Source: Lingula anatina (lineage: Eukaryota; Brachiopoda; Lingulata; Lingulida; Lingulidae). Taken from it: a stretch of DNA of 64,000 nt. The position numbers and the translations under genes were made by a program. The DNA is taken from positions 204,835-268,834 of the forward strand of contig NW_019775647.1 of NCBI RefSeq assembly GCF_001039355.2, given 5' to 3'. Under the pieces are notes generated by a model. That model did not search any database and was not told the origin of the DNA. It saw only the letters and a list, made by a program, of their open reading frames with translations. Positions 1-10,971 of this stretch are shown here, piece after piece (positions within the stretch are counted from its first letter, which is position 1; every line of letters begins with the position of its first letter).

Positions 1-209
1 TGTTGTAATAATGGTGATTTTCAACCAGATTACTCACTTAAGATAATACTGAATTGTAAACAAATTACGCATAAATGGTAAAAAAACAAATATTTATTCA
101 GTGTTAACAGTTTCTACCTTGTCATGTTGTTGACAAGGTTTGATGAATCTGGGCTTACTTTTGCACAATGTGCTGACTTCTCATAATATTGCATGTGTCT
201 GATTTTCAG

Positions 210-1068
210 TTTGCTGTAGGTTTTAGTATAATTCTTGCCCTGGCCATGGTTGCTGGTTTTATAGGTACCGCCAGACAACTGGTGACTGACTATAGCAATA
301 TCACGGCTTTCGTTTACCAGGTAGATAAAAATGGTAAGTGGACTTTTCCTTCTGAGGGCTTATATATTATGTCCAGTCTTGTTTAAAGGCTTTTACTATT
401 AAACAAATAATAGCGCCTATTGAATGAGAACATTTGCTGTTATTGTTATTGTTGTTGTTACTGTTATTATTATTATTATTTGCATTTTTTTAAATTTTTG
501 TATGACTCTGTTTGTTTTATTATATCTTTTTCCGGTAAGATCCATGGCAAGTAAATGTTCCCATCAGCTCAATCTATATTACTGTCGTGGTGGGAATATT
601 TGTGATTACAGCATTACTACATCCAACCGAATTCCTGTGTCTCCTGCACGGTAAGTTGCCACGTCGTACGAATACCTGGAGAGATATACAACCATCATAA
701 AGATACAAAAGAAAAGAAGATTGATATCATAAATAGATAAACAAATGTTAAAAGTAGTGTTCAAGCATAGGTGTCAAGTTCAATCCCAATAAATAAAAAG
801 ACATAATGTAAGCAAGCATAACGTCAGACAAACATTTGACACAACTTGGAATGAAACGTTTTGGCGAAATACGCCAATGGATTCGAAATATCACAGGTTG
901 ATGGTTTCCATATATTTGTTCTTTTTCTTATTGTTAGGAATTACGTACCTATTTTTCCTGCCTGGGGGATATCTGATTTTGATGATTTATAGTATTTGCA
1001 ACATCACAGACCAATCTTGGGGTGAGTCACGTGATCTGACATCCCATTTACATATTAATAATAATAGA

Positions 1069-1100
<32 letters not shown>

Positions 1101-4100
1101 GTATTCTCCGATTGTATAGGTATCATTTAGTGCACATAGAACGGGAGTTGTTTTTACCATCTTGAATGTAAAAAAGATGAAATAGAATAGAATGAAATTT
1201 GAGATGAGTTAAAAGTTATTGGTAAAATTGCTATTTTTACTGTGAAAAAGATATGTGGCCTTTGGATGGAAGCTTTTAAGAATCGTTTGCTCCTTCTTTC
1301 ATTGGATTTAGTATTATTTTTAATTTGTTTCATTGACAGAAACCATTTCGGTATCATATTGTGTTAATTTCGATTGTGTTAAAGGAACTCGAGAATCCGA
1401 AAAAGAACAAGGCAAAGATGGAGTTCTTGGAAATTTTTTTAGAGATCTAAAATCATTTTGGTAGGTACAATTAAGATCTCACAGATTGACATGATTGGTG
1501 TTGTAACAAATACAGGTTTTTTGCAATTTATGATACAAGGCGATTGGTAAAGTACAATAGACGATTGGGAGACATCAATTTGATAGATGTAGACTCTATC
1601 ACTGAAAGCTCGCCAATAGGCTAATATACACATGCAGAAGTTATGTATGTCTTGTTTACCTAAGAATTCTTAAAGAATGTCATTTAAATAAAAATGTTAC
1701 CTTTTCTCAAGTATTCATAAGTGTTTTTTTTTTCGCAGCTGTCCTGTGAAAGTAGAGCGAAGTTCTGCCATGGAAATGGAAAACATGGACTCTGAAGGCG
1801 ATGAAAATTTAGGTATTCTAATTGCTTTTTTCTTAACAAAAGTTTTTCAGAAAATAGGCTGATTGACTCATAAAATGACGTTATAATTTGGAAATAATGG
1901 ACAACATTTAGTCTGAAGTTGATGAGGACCTAGGTATACTATTCTGTTTCCTTAAAAGTTCGACGAAAATAGTCTGAATGACTCATACTTTAGTGACATT
2001 CTTATTTGTAAATTGCAGTCATTTTCTTTAATTTCGAGAGCTGTTTACCAATTAAAAATTATTCAGTTTTTAAACTGAATTTTAATAATTGAAAAGAACG
2101 ACCTCGCCAGGACTCGAACCTGGAATCTTCTGCTCCGTAGGCAGACGCGTTCTCCAATTGCGCCACGAGCCCCTCTGCATATAGTACGATAAACAACCGA
2201 CACCGATACCTGAACCATTTTAAAATATGGTCTTAATGAAACTGTCTCAAATAGAAGTTTTTGTCACATTTTGATGCTTCAATTGATAGTTAAAATTGAT
2301 TTTCAATGTCCATTTCGCTGTAGTTGCAAATCTAAACAAAACTGTCAAATTACAGATATGCCGTTCACTAGATCCAGAAGAAGGCGAAGATTCCAACCGC
2401 CAGCTGGTACGTTCTCGGCAGACGACTGGCTTCGCGCGCAATTTTATGAAAAAGAAATACACGTAAGTTGCTTTGACAAAACAGTGAACTATTGCAATGA
2501 CCTGTAAAAACAAATTTCGCAGCCGACAGGATTCGAACCTGTGCGGGGACACCCCAATGGATTTCAAGTCCATCGCCTTAACCACTCGGCCACGACTGCT
2601 GTATTATTGCCTAAAGTTTCTTATGGAAAGGGCCAGAAGACGTGCGAACATCATATTAGAAATACGTTTTTTTTCCAAAAATGATGTGCACCAGTTTATT
2701 TTCATTCACAGCAAGACACTTTTACCTTAAGATTGTCTAAAACCTTAAATTTCACTGTGGTTAAGACCAAATGGCGTTAGATATCTGCAATTCCGTGTGT
2801 GCATTCTTAATCCTGTGCATATTCATTGCAGGCTTGCTCGCCTATGTTTGATGCACTAGGCTACGGAGACACAAGCTTCATTGCAGGGATGTCACGAGAG
2901 GTAATTACCAGTAGACCATTCATTGTCCAGTGCTATGTGTCAGAATAATATTCTTGAGGCACGGACATATTCTGAGGGATGTTGTATAAAATTAATATTA
3001 ATCTAAAATAGGATAGGATAGACTTAAATTAAAACATACATCACCATAAGTAACTTTCTTGTACATGTATTTCATAGAAAATATAAAAGGAATGAATCCC
3101 AAGGTAGAGAAGTGAACTCAGTATGTGCAAAAGCTTATACCCTCAGGGGAACAGCATGCACTTTGTACCCTGGAAATGTTATGGAACCAATGGTTTTATG
3201 TGCTATTTCAGGAAATTCGTCAAGTTGGCTTAACCAATCCTAAACATATCAACACCGTATACCGAGAAGCACAGTCTTTGCCGCCATTTTCTATTGACCC
3301 AAGATGGCCGATCACAGAGGTTTATTTGAAAGATTGTCATTTGTAATGATAATGTCCAATGTACATGTTGATTTCTTACACTGAAACTTACGACATTTTA
3401 CTGACAAAAATAGGTTTGATTCATTTTAAAGTACAAAGTTCCTTGTCTTTTTAAATAATTCTTGATTTGGCAATTAAAGTGAAAGTTCTTCATATTTTTA
3501 TCGTAGCAGTTGCGTATAAAAAAACCGAGCACCATGACACCTGAAATATTATTTTTAATTGAATGGTATTTGTAGACGGAAAAGCGCATCAAATGGGTGA
3601 ACAGAGTTGGCCTAATGGATTATAAAGATAGTCTACTGGAAAAGTTTGACGACCTGCCTTCTACAACGAGCAAAAGTAAACTGAGAGTGAAGTATGGAAT
3701 ACATAAACCAGGTAAATAAGACGTGTAATGATACTTCTAACGCACGGACACATTATTTTAGTGCTACCCATCGTATTAAATCGGTAAACAAAATTTTGGA
3801 TCCACCGTCTATGCATTATCTCCTCCAAAAGGGGTCAGCTCTTTACATGCAGTGTACATATTGTGCTTTTTTACTCATTGAAAATGAAATTTATTGCTTG
3901 AAATGTTGTGTTTTCAATGTTTTAACTATCAATAAATGACAATGATTTTTTTTTATCTAAGGCCACTTGAAAAGATTGTACACGGCCATACAGCAACTGC
4001 GGACACCAACAGGCGGTATTTATTATTATTATTTTATTTATCTATTTTATTTTTTTTTTGTTTGTTTATTTATTTATTTTTGCTTAGAGAAACTAATATT

Positions 4101-4163
4101 CCAACTCTTCATTTACTACCTTTTAGTCGCTACTCCAACGCTGAACTCACTCTCTCTCACTCT

Positions 4164-4205
<42 letters not shown>

Positions 4206-5764
4206 TACATGTTTCCATTTATTTTACGCGTGCGAGAAATTTCCCTTTTGCTGAAAGTCTAAAAAAACTAAATCGTATTTGTTATTAAGTATAAGGACGG
4301 ATGAGGAGTAGGGATGCATATTGCGTTAGGAGAGATTAACTTCAGTAACCTTGCCATATCTTTCAGCTGAATGGGTCCAAATGGAAGTGAAAGAAGAGGT
4401 CAGAAAACTCGTCAGGGCTGAGGCCTCGTCTTCGCCTAACCTTGACCTGGAGTCCGATGACAACATGCTTGGGTCATCGTCGTCTGCTGTGGCTACTTCT
4501 GACCACTCGGAGGACCGATTCTGGGAACAGTTGGTTGAACTGCGTCTCAAACCACAGGCGGTTTTTCCAGAGAGGGAGGATCGGTTAGCGGGTATGTTCT
4601 GGCAATTATCCCGTGTATATTTTCTGTTGGACAGGCGCTTCTTATTCAATTGATAAGCACGTTTAATATTATTGATTCGAACAGATTCTACTATTGCAAA
4701 ATGCAGTACTTTGCGTCTTTTTAAGGTACCTCCACATAAAAATGAAAATGTAGACACACGCTGGGAAAGACCTCATTGAGTGTACAAGGGTGTTTTTATC
4801 CAGGTGAAGTAATACTACTTTATTATGGTACCAATCTATAAGAATATTTTTCCAGGAGAACTGCATGACATTCGGAAAACTTCCCTTATATGGTTTGCAG
4901 TGGCCAACATGTTCTGGCTTGTCTTGTTTCTGACGCTGAGCAACCTTCCAGCAAACGATAAGAAGGGATCAGACTTGCATGTGTTCGGAAACAATCCCGT
5001 TGGTACGTGGTTTTCGTTTTCGACTCCTATTACATGTAACTACGTCGGGGGCGTCTCGATAGTCCGAAGGTTCATTGGTCCGAAGGTTCATTGGTCCGAA
5101 AAGTGGTAACATTTTTATCGATTTTTTAATCAAGGGTTCATTGGTCCGAAGGTTCTATAGTGAACATTCGGACCAATGAACCTTCGGACTATTGAACCTT
5201 CGGACTATCGCTACGGCCCCACTACGTCAAAGGATGTTACAGTATTAAAATATGTCTTCTTGTAATAAAGGTAAATTTGTGTAAGAAATGCAAGAATAAT
5301 AGTTTTGAGTTATTTTGCTAAAACCGGTACAATTGCTTTCATATTAATTGCACAAAGGTACAAAGTATGATTTATGTGTGACATACTGTGAGGAGACGTG
5401 TGGCAACGAATGTTTGGAGTTATGGTAACATTGATATTCCCCTTCACATAGTGTTTCTGTCCTTACAGGGCTGGCATTTCTGTTCCTGTTTTGTCTTTTA
5501 CTCATCATCCAGTTCTTCAGCATGTTGGTGCATCGCGTATGGACATTTATCCACTTGGTGGCACGCGCAAAGTTGCCCGGATCCAAGACAAGTCGCCCAG
5601 ATGCTTCGGTCTGGAACACGCGCATAGCGCGACAGCAGGTGGCCGATCCTGAGGAGGAGGAGCAATTCTATCAGTCATGGAATGCCACGCTGAGAAGGGT
5701 GACCGATTTTTCGCAGTCCATGTCCGACCAGAGAAGTCTCTTGGGCTATTCTATCCGAAAATAG
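210..5764 (+). CDS. Chitin synthase, C-terminal half (13 exons; 5' part outside window)
   Basis: Membrane glycosyltransferase that polymerises UDP-GlcNAc into chitin. Exons, all phase-consistent: 210-333, 540-650, 938-1021, 1385-1460, 1739-1812, 2356-2462, 2832-2900, 3212-3319, 3576-3711, 3962-4015, 4367-4591, 4856-5002, 5469-5764 (stop 5762-5764), giving 536 codons. The early exons encode the transmembrane cluster after the catalytic domain, including LLHPTEFLCLLHG, a PGGYLILMIYSICNITD stretch, and SWG-TRE split across the 1021/1385 junction; SWGTRE is a hallmark of animal chitin synthases. A long cytoplasmic tail follows (Arg-rich patch at 2376, GYGDTSFIAG at 2860, acidic/Ser-rich stretch at 4440), then two hydrophobic segments (4885-4940 and 5470-5530) and an Arg/Glu-rich C terminus. 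The catalytic motifs (EDR, QRRRW) are upstream and not seen. Two tRNA genes lie antisense in introns. The last three exons recur at 8112-9509. A possible poly(A) signal AATAAA lies at 6255. Confidence 0.9.
1063..1100. repeat. (AAT)n microsatellite
   Basis: Interrupted AAT triplet run in the intron after the SWG exon of the chitin synthase. The short ORF reading poly-Asn through it is not a gene. Confidence 0.9.
1888..1990 (+). repeat. Degenerate tandem copy of chitin synthase exon 5 and its donor
   Basis: This stretch resembles 1771-1872: a GGAAATGGAAAACATGGACT-like start, GAAG.GATGA, then a CTAGGTAT donor-like site and the same intron flank through a GACTCATA-like end. It contains an in-frame stop, so it looks like a decayed duplicated exon rather than a used one. 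Confidence 0.5.
2099..2172 (-). tRNA. tRNA-Arg (anticodon ACG)
   Basis: The reverse complement folds as a 74-nt tRNA: acceptor GGGCTCG, D arm GCGC..GCGT, anticodon stem TCTGC/GCAGA with loop CTACGGA (anticodon ACG), T arm CCAGG-TTCGAGT-CCTGG. The 3' acceptor strand reads CGAGGTC, giving a G3:G70 mismatch that the sister copy at 24161 lacks. It sits antisense in an intron of the chitin synthase gene. No intron in the tRNA; the CCA end is not encoded. Confidence 0.88.
2518..2599 (-). tRNA. tRNA-Ser (anticodon TGA)
   Basis: The reverse complement gives an 82-nt class II tRNA: acceptor GCAGTCG with 3' partner CGGCTGC, anticodon loop CTTGAAA (anticodon TGA), a long variable arm (GGGGTGTCCCC) typical of Ser tRNA, and T loop TTCGAAT. 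It lies antisense in a chitin synthase intron, about 350 bp from the tRNA-Arg. Confidence 0.93.
4150..4204. repeat. (TC)n(TG)n microsatellite
   Basis: TC-rich run followed by an uninterrupted TG dinucleotide array in the chitin synthase intron, ending about 120 bp before the 4328 duplication boundary. ORFs reading poly-Cys/Val here are spurious. Confidence 0.9.
5047..5220. repeat. Palindromic foldback (MITE-like) element in intron
   Basis: The left arm (from GGGGGCGTCTCGATAGTCC) and right arm (to GGACTATCGCTACGGCCCC) are inverted repeats. Both arms also contain direct repeats of a GGTTCATTGGTCCGAA-type unit. The element lies in the last intron of the chitin synthase and could form a long hairpin in the pre-mRNA. 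No coding potential. Confidence 0.75.
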
Positions 5765-6680
5765 ATTTAATCATTCTCGAAGAATGCTCTTCGTCATGTG
5801 CAATGGACTCAACATAATGGAAATGTATTATAATACGTGTATGATAAAATCTGACGTGCTCAGTTATGAGATGAGATTTTGGGAAATGTTTACTGGATTA
5901 AGTGCTGAGTATTATGCTGCCCATAATTACGGGATCCGTTCACAATTTAAATATTTATTATTGGTGACGATACTTTATGGTTACTTGTTAAACAGCCTGT
6001 CATTAAATGACCTGTGGTGTGCCAGTGAGGAGGCAGAAGCAGTATAACGTTCTGAACTGTTACAACTTGTATTTAAAAGCTTGTTTTTCCATGTAAATGA
6101 ACCTTTACATTGTATTTTACTTTACTGCTATATATATATATATATCCCCTCCATCGATATGGTGGCTGAGAAACATGTAATAATTCTGCTGGATAAATCA
6201 AGATTTTGAATTACTTGGTGTCATATATAAATATTAAATTGTAAGCTGGCTTATAATAAATTATTAACACGCGCTTTAACCATTCAGAATGGTTTATTAA
6301 ATGCAATATCTCTAAACTTGTAACAACAATTAATGTATAACACAACAAGGTGCAAAAATTCTGTCAACAAATAGTAATCCTTACATATTTATGCTTTACC
6401 GTCCAAAATTAGTGGCTTCATCAAGGATATCCTTAATCTAATCTCTGAACAAATTACACTGCTACGTTGTTCTGTATGTAGTGGGATTTGAATATTGGCT
6501 TATATTGTTAAAATCCACCATTATCATTATAATCAATTGTCATCAAGTACTAGCAAAACTGTTACAATAGGTTTTTACAATCATATTACCTGTACTCATG
6601 AATCAGGCGACTTTATGTACTACAGTTTCTTAGCATGGTGGGTTTGATGTCTTTCTTGTCAGCAGGTCGGCGTGTGTTCT

Positions 6681-8070
6681 CTAAGGCGGGGGTGTCAGAT
6701 TGGAACAATCTAATTCCTCGCAGCACTTGCCAGGTTTAGGGGGCATCAGGGTACAGCCAGCGGGCACCACGGACCAATCAGGGCACCTGTTTGTGAGATA
6801 TAATAACATTTGTAATCAGCGTTGATAAATGAGTTAAAACTGCCTCCCAACTAACTAGTTGGCCGTGGAGATCGATGTGAAAATTTCTTGCGGTACTCTT
6901 TCTGTACATCAAAAAAATCGAAGAGATACGACCATTAGCATCATTGCCCATCTGGACAATCAAGCTAATCTGACTAGCAAATTGCCAGTCAGAAAATATA
7001 CACCTTTTTTCTATTTTACATGTGAAACTGTATTCCAGACAAATTGTAATTTTTATCAGTCTGAACGCAAGTCACTCTTCGACTAATTCAGTGAATGAAC
7101 GACATACTTACAAAGGTTCACAGTACGTAAAGTTCATGGTTGGCACAATGCATATGCATCGCTTCTCACAGCCAATAGTCCAACCCTCTTTCTCCTTGTA
7201 GAATGTATTATTCACTTCACATCGGTCTATAATATAATATAATATAATATAATCGGTCTATAATAAAGCATAATATAATACTGTATAATAACGATGACTA
7301 CTAGACATCGAATCGGTTCCACGTACAGTATATCTGTTAGGTTCATGGATACTTAAAGTAACCATCGCTTTAACCTGATGTAGTTATACATGTTTTTGCT
7401 ATAATGGATTACCTGGTGGTTTCTGACATTTGAATTGTCCGTGGGCTAACAACTCACACTGTACCTCACGTCCATTGTAGAGAGGACAGGGGTTTGGCTG
7501 GCAGGGATCTGTGGAAAAAGATAATGTAATGCAAGGAATAAAAATATAAACATAAAATCATAAATAATCTGTTGCACAGACACCGACATTTTGGTAAATA
7601 ATAAAATTTGTGATGTTGTAAATAAAAAGTGTAAGTTAGCTAATGAAAAAAAAACTTGCATTTGCCATTTGAAGACCCTAATTCGAAACGGTAAAAAGCA
7701 TATCCTAAACTCACAAAACATGTCTTTACATGTAGGCTAATATTTGCTTGCCTTAACATGTCAGAAGCAATAAAATACAACAAAAGCAGTAACTGTTGAA
7801 CATACTTGTCACTGTTGTCGCAGCATTACTAGTGCTTGTAGTAGGTGTAGTTGATTCTGTTGTAGAACTAGTAGTCGTCGTTTCTGCCGTGGCTTTAGTT
7901 TTGGGGTTTGTCGTAACTGTCGTAGCACTAGTTGTGGGGGTGGTCATAGCTGTCGTACCACTAGTTGTGGGTGTGCTTATTACTGCTCTAGTACTAAATG
8001 TGGGTGTGGTCGTTACTTTTTTAGCACTAGTTGTGGGTTTGGTCGTTACTGCCTTAACACTAATAATGGG
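6681..8070 (-). pseudogene. Orphan 3' exons of gene A (duplicate of 10426-11815)
   Basis: Carries the gene A VWC exons (6681-6786 with stop at 6681-6683, and 7112-7226), the 4-Cys exon (7413-7508) and part of the Thr-rich exon (7806-8070), which breaks off at the N. With no vWA or upstream exons attached, it is either the product of assembly duplication or a truncated tandem copy. Any protein model crossing 8071 is chimeric. Confidence 0.85.
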
Positions 8071-8111
8071 NGAGGAGAGATTAACTTCAGTAACCTTGCC
8101 ACATCTTTCAG

Positions 8112-9509
8112 CTGAATGGGTCCAAATGGAAGTGAAAGAAGAGGTCAGAAAACTCGTCAGGGCTGAGGCCTCGTCTTCGCCTAACCTTGACCTGGAGTCC
8201 GATGACAACATGCTTGGGTCATCGTCGTCTGCTGTGGCTACTTCTGACCACTCGGAGGACCGATTCTGGGAACAGTTGGTTGAACTGCGTCTCAAACCAC
8301 AGGCGGTTTTTCCAGAGAGGGAGGATCGGTTAGCGGGTATGTTCTGGCAATTATCCCGTGTATATTTTCTGTTGGACAGGCGCTTCTTATTCAATTGATA
8401 AGCACGTTTAATATTATTGATTCGAACAGATTCTACTATTGCAAAATGCAGTACTTTGCGTCTTTTTAAGGTACCTCCACATAAAAATGAAAATGTAGAC
8501 ACACGCTGGGAAAGACCTCATTGAGTGTACAAGGGTGTTTTTATCCAGGTGAAGTAATACTACTTTATTATGGTACCAATCTATAAGAATATTTTTCCAG
8601 GAGAACTGCATGACATTCGGAAAACTTCCCTTATATGGTTTGCAGTGGCCAACATGTTCTGGCTTGTCTTGTTTCTGACGCTGAGCAACCTTCCAGCAAA
8701 CGATAAGAAGGGATCAGACTTGCATGTGTTCGGAAACAATCCCGTTGGTACGTGGTTTTCGTTTTCGACTCCTATTACATGTAACTACGTCGGGGGCGTC
8801 TCGATAGTCCGAAGGTTCATTGGTCCGAAGGTTCATTGGTCCGAAAAGTGGTAACATTTTTATCGATTTTTTAATCAAGGGTTCATTGGTCCGAAGGTTC
8901 TATAGTGAACATTCGGACCAATGAACCTTCGGACTATTGAACCTTCGGACTATCGCTACGGCCCCACTACGTCAAAGGATGTTACAGTATTAAAATATGT
9001 CTTCTTGTAATAAAGGTAAATTTGTGTAAGAAATGCAAGAATAATAGTTTTGAGTTATTTTGCTAAAACCGGTACAATTGCTTTCATATTAATTGCACAA
9101 AGGTACAAAGTATGATTTATGTGTGACATACTGTGAGGAGACGTGTGGCAACGAATGTTTGGAGTTATGGTAACATTGATATTCCCCTTCACATAGTGTT
9201 TCTGTCCTTACAGGGCTGGCATTTCTGTTCCTGTTTTGTCTTTTACTCATCATCCAGTTCTTCAGCATGTTGGTGCATCGCGTATGGACATTTATCCACT
9301 TGGTGGCACGCGCAAAGTTGCCCGGATCCAAGACAAGTCGCCCAGATGCTTCGGTCTGGAACACGCGCATAGCGCGACAGCAGGTGGCCGATCCTGAGGA
9401 GGAGGAGCAATTCTATCAGTCATGGAATGCCACGCTGAGAAGGGTGACCGATTTTTCGCAGTCCATGTCCGACCAGAGAAGTCTCTTGGGCTATTCTATC
9501 CGAAAATAG
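8112..9509 (+). pseudogene. Orphan last three chitin synthase exons (duplicate)
   Basis: Exons 8112-8336, 8601-8747 and 9214-9509 repeat 4367-4591, 4856-5002 and 5469-5764. No upstream chitin synthase exons lie between 5765 and 8112, so this cannot be an independent gene. The reading frames are intact, as expected of an assembly duplicate. Confidence 0.87.
8792..8965. repeat. Palindromic foldback element, copy in unit 2
   Basis: Identical by eye to the element at 5047-5220, shifted by the duplication offset of 3,745. Confidence 0.75.
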
Positions 9510-10425
9510 ATTTAATCATTCTCGAAGAATGCTCTTCGTCATGTGCAATGGACTCAACATAATGGAAATGTATTATAATACGTGTATGATAAAATCTGAC
9601 GTGCTCAGTTATGAGATGAGATTTTGGGAAATGTTTACTGGATTAAGTGCTGAGTATTATGCTGCCCATAATTACGGGATCCGTTCACAATTTAAATATT
9701 TATTATTGGTGACGATACTTTATGGTTACTTGTTAAACAGCCTGTCATTAAATGACCTGTGGTGTGCCAGTGAGGAGGCAGAAGCAGTATAACGTTCTGA
9801 ACTGTTACAACTTGTATTTAAAAGCTTGTTTTTCCATGTAAATGAACCTTTACATTGTATTTTACTTTACTGCTATATATATATATATATCCCCTCCATC
9901 GATATGGTGGCTGAGAAACATGTAATAATTCTGCTGGATAAATCAAGATTTTGAATTACTTGGTGTCATATATAAATATTAAATTGTAAGCTGGCTTATA
10001 ATAAATTATTAACACGCGCTTTAACCATTCAGAATGGTTTATTAAATGCAATATCTCTAAACTTGTAACAACAATTAATGTATAACACAACAAGGTGCAA
10101 AAATTCTGTCAACAAATAGTAATCCTTACATATTTATGCTTTACCGTCCAAAATTAGTGGCTTCATCAAGGATATCCTTAATCTAATCTCTGAACAAATT
10201 ACACTGCTACGTTGTTCTGTATGTAGTGGGATTTGAATATTGGCTTATATTGTTAAAATCCACCATTATCATTATAATCAATTGTCATCAAGTACTAGCA
10301 AAACTGTTACAATAGGTTTTTACAATCATATTACCTGTACTCATGAATCAGGCGACTTTATGTACTACAGTTTCTTAGCATGGTGGGTTTGATGTCTTTC
10401 TTGTCAGCAGGTCGGCGTGTGTTCT

Positions 10426-10971
10426 CTAAGGCGGGGGTGTCAGATTGGAACAATCTAATTCCTCGCAGCACTTGCCAGGTTTAGGGGGCATCAGGGTACA
10501 GCCAGCGGGCACCACGGACCAATCAGGGCACCTGTTTGTGAGATATAATAACATTTGTAATCAGCGTTGATAAATGAGTTAAAACTGCCTCCCAACTAAC
10601 TAGTTGGCCGTGGAGATCGATGTGAAAATTTCTTGCGGTACTCTTTCTGTACATCAAAAAAATCGAAGAGATACGACCATTAGCATCATTGCCCATCTGG
10701 ACAATCAAGCTAATCTGACTAGCAAATTGCCAGTCAGAAAATATACACCTTTTTTCTATTTTACATGTGAAACTGTATTCCAGACAAATTGTAATTTTTA
10801 TCAGTCTGAACGCAAGTCACTCTTCGACTAATTCAGTGAATGAACGACATACTTACAAAGGTTCACAGTACGTAAAGTTCATGGTTGGCACAATGCATAT
10901 GCATCGCTTCTCACAGCCAATAGTCCAACCCTCTTTCTCCTTGTAGAATGTATTATTCACTTCACATCGGT
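10426..10971 (-). other. VWC domain (two exons) of gene A
   Basis: Exons 10857-10971 and 10426-10531 encode a Cys-rich module with the von Willebrand factor C spacing: RCEVNN at the start, GWTIGCEKRCICIVP (CxCxC core), YCEPLCPDWSV, and GKCCEELDCSN near the end. The protein stops eight residues after the last Cys. VWC modules usually bind extracellular ligands; which one is unknown here. Confidence 0.85.

Larger units (their letters stand above)
4328..8070. repeat. Large near-identical repeat, unit 1
   Basis: This 3,743-bp block matches 8073-11815 at a constant offset of 3,745. The offset does not shift across introns, the 160-bp palindrome, the TA run or the A homopolymers. I noticed one substitution (T at 4356, C at 8101). 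It contains the last three chitin synthase exons, the convergent spacer, and the last exons of gene A in antisense. It ends directly before the single N at 8071. Confidence 0.95.

Noticed and set aside
2247-2730. ORFs over the tRNA-Ser on both strands
   Set aside because: They run through the tRNA gene and a chitin synthase exon; only the exon 2356-2462 is supported.
7753-8502. 249-aa minus-strand ORF joining chitin synthase antisense to a Thr-rich tail
   Set aside because: It crosses the N at 8071; it is a chimera of the duplicated units and antisense to the chitin synthase exon.
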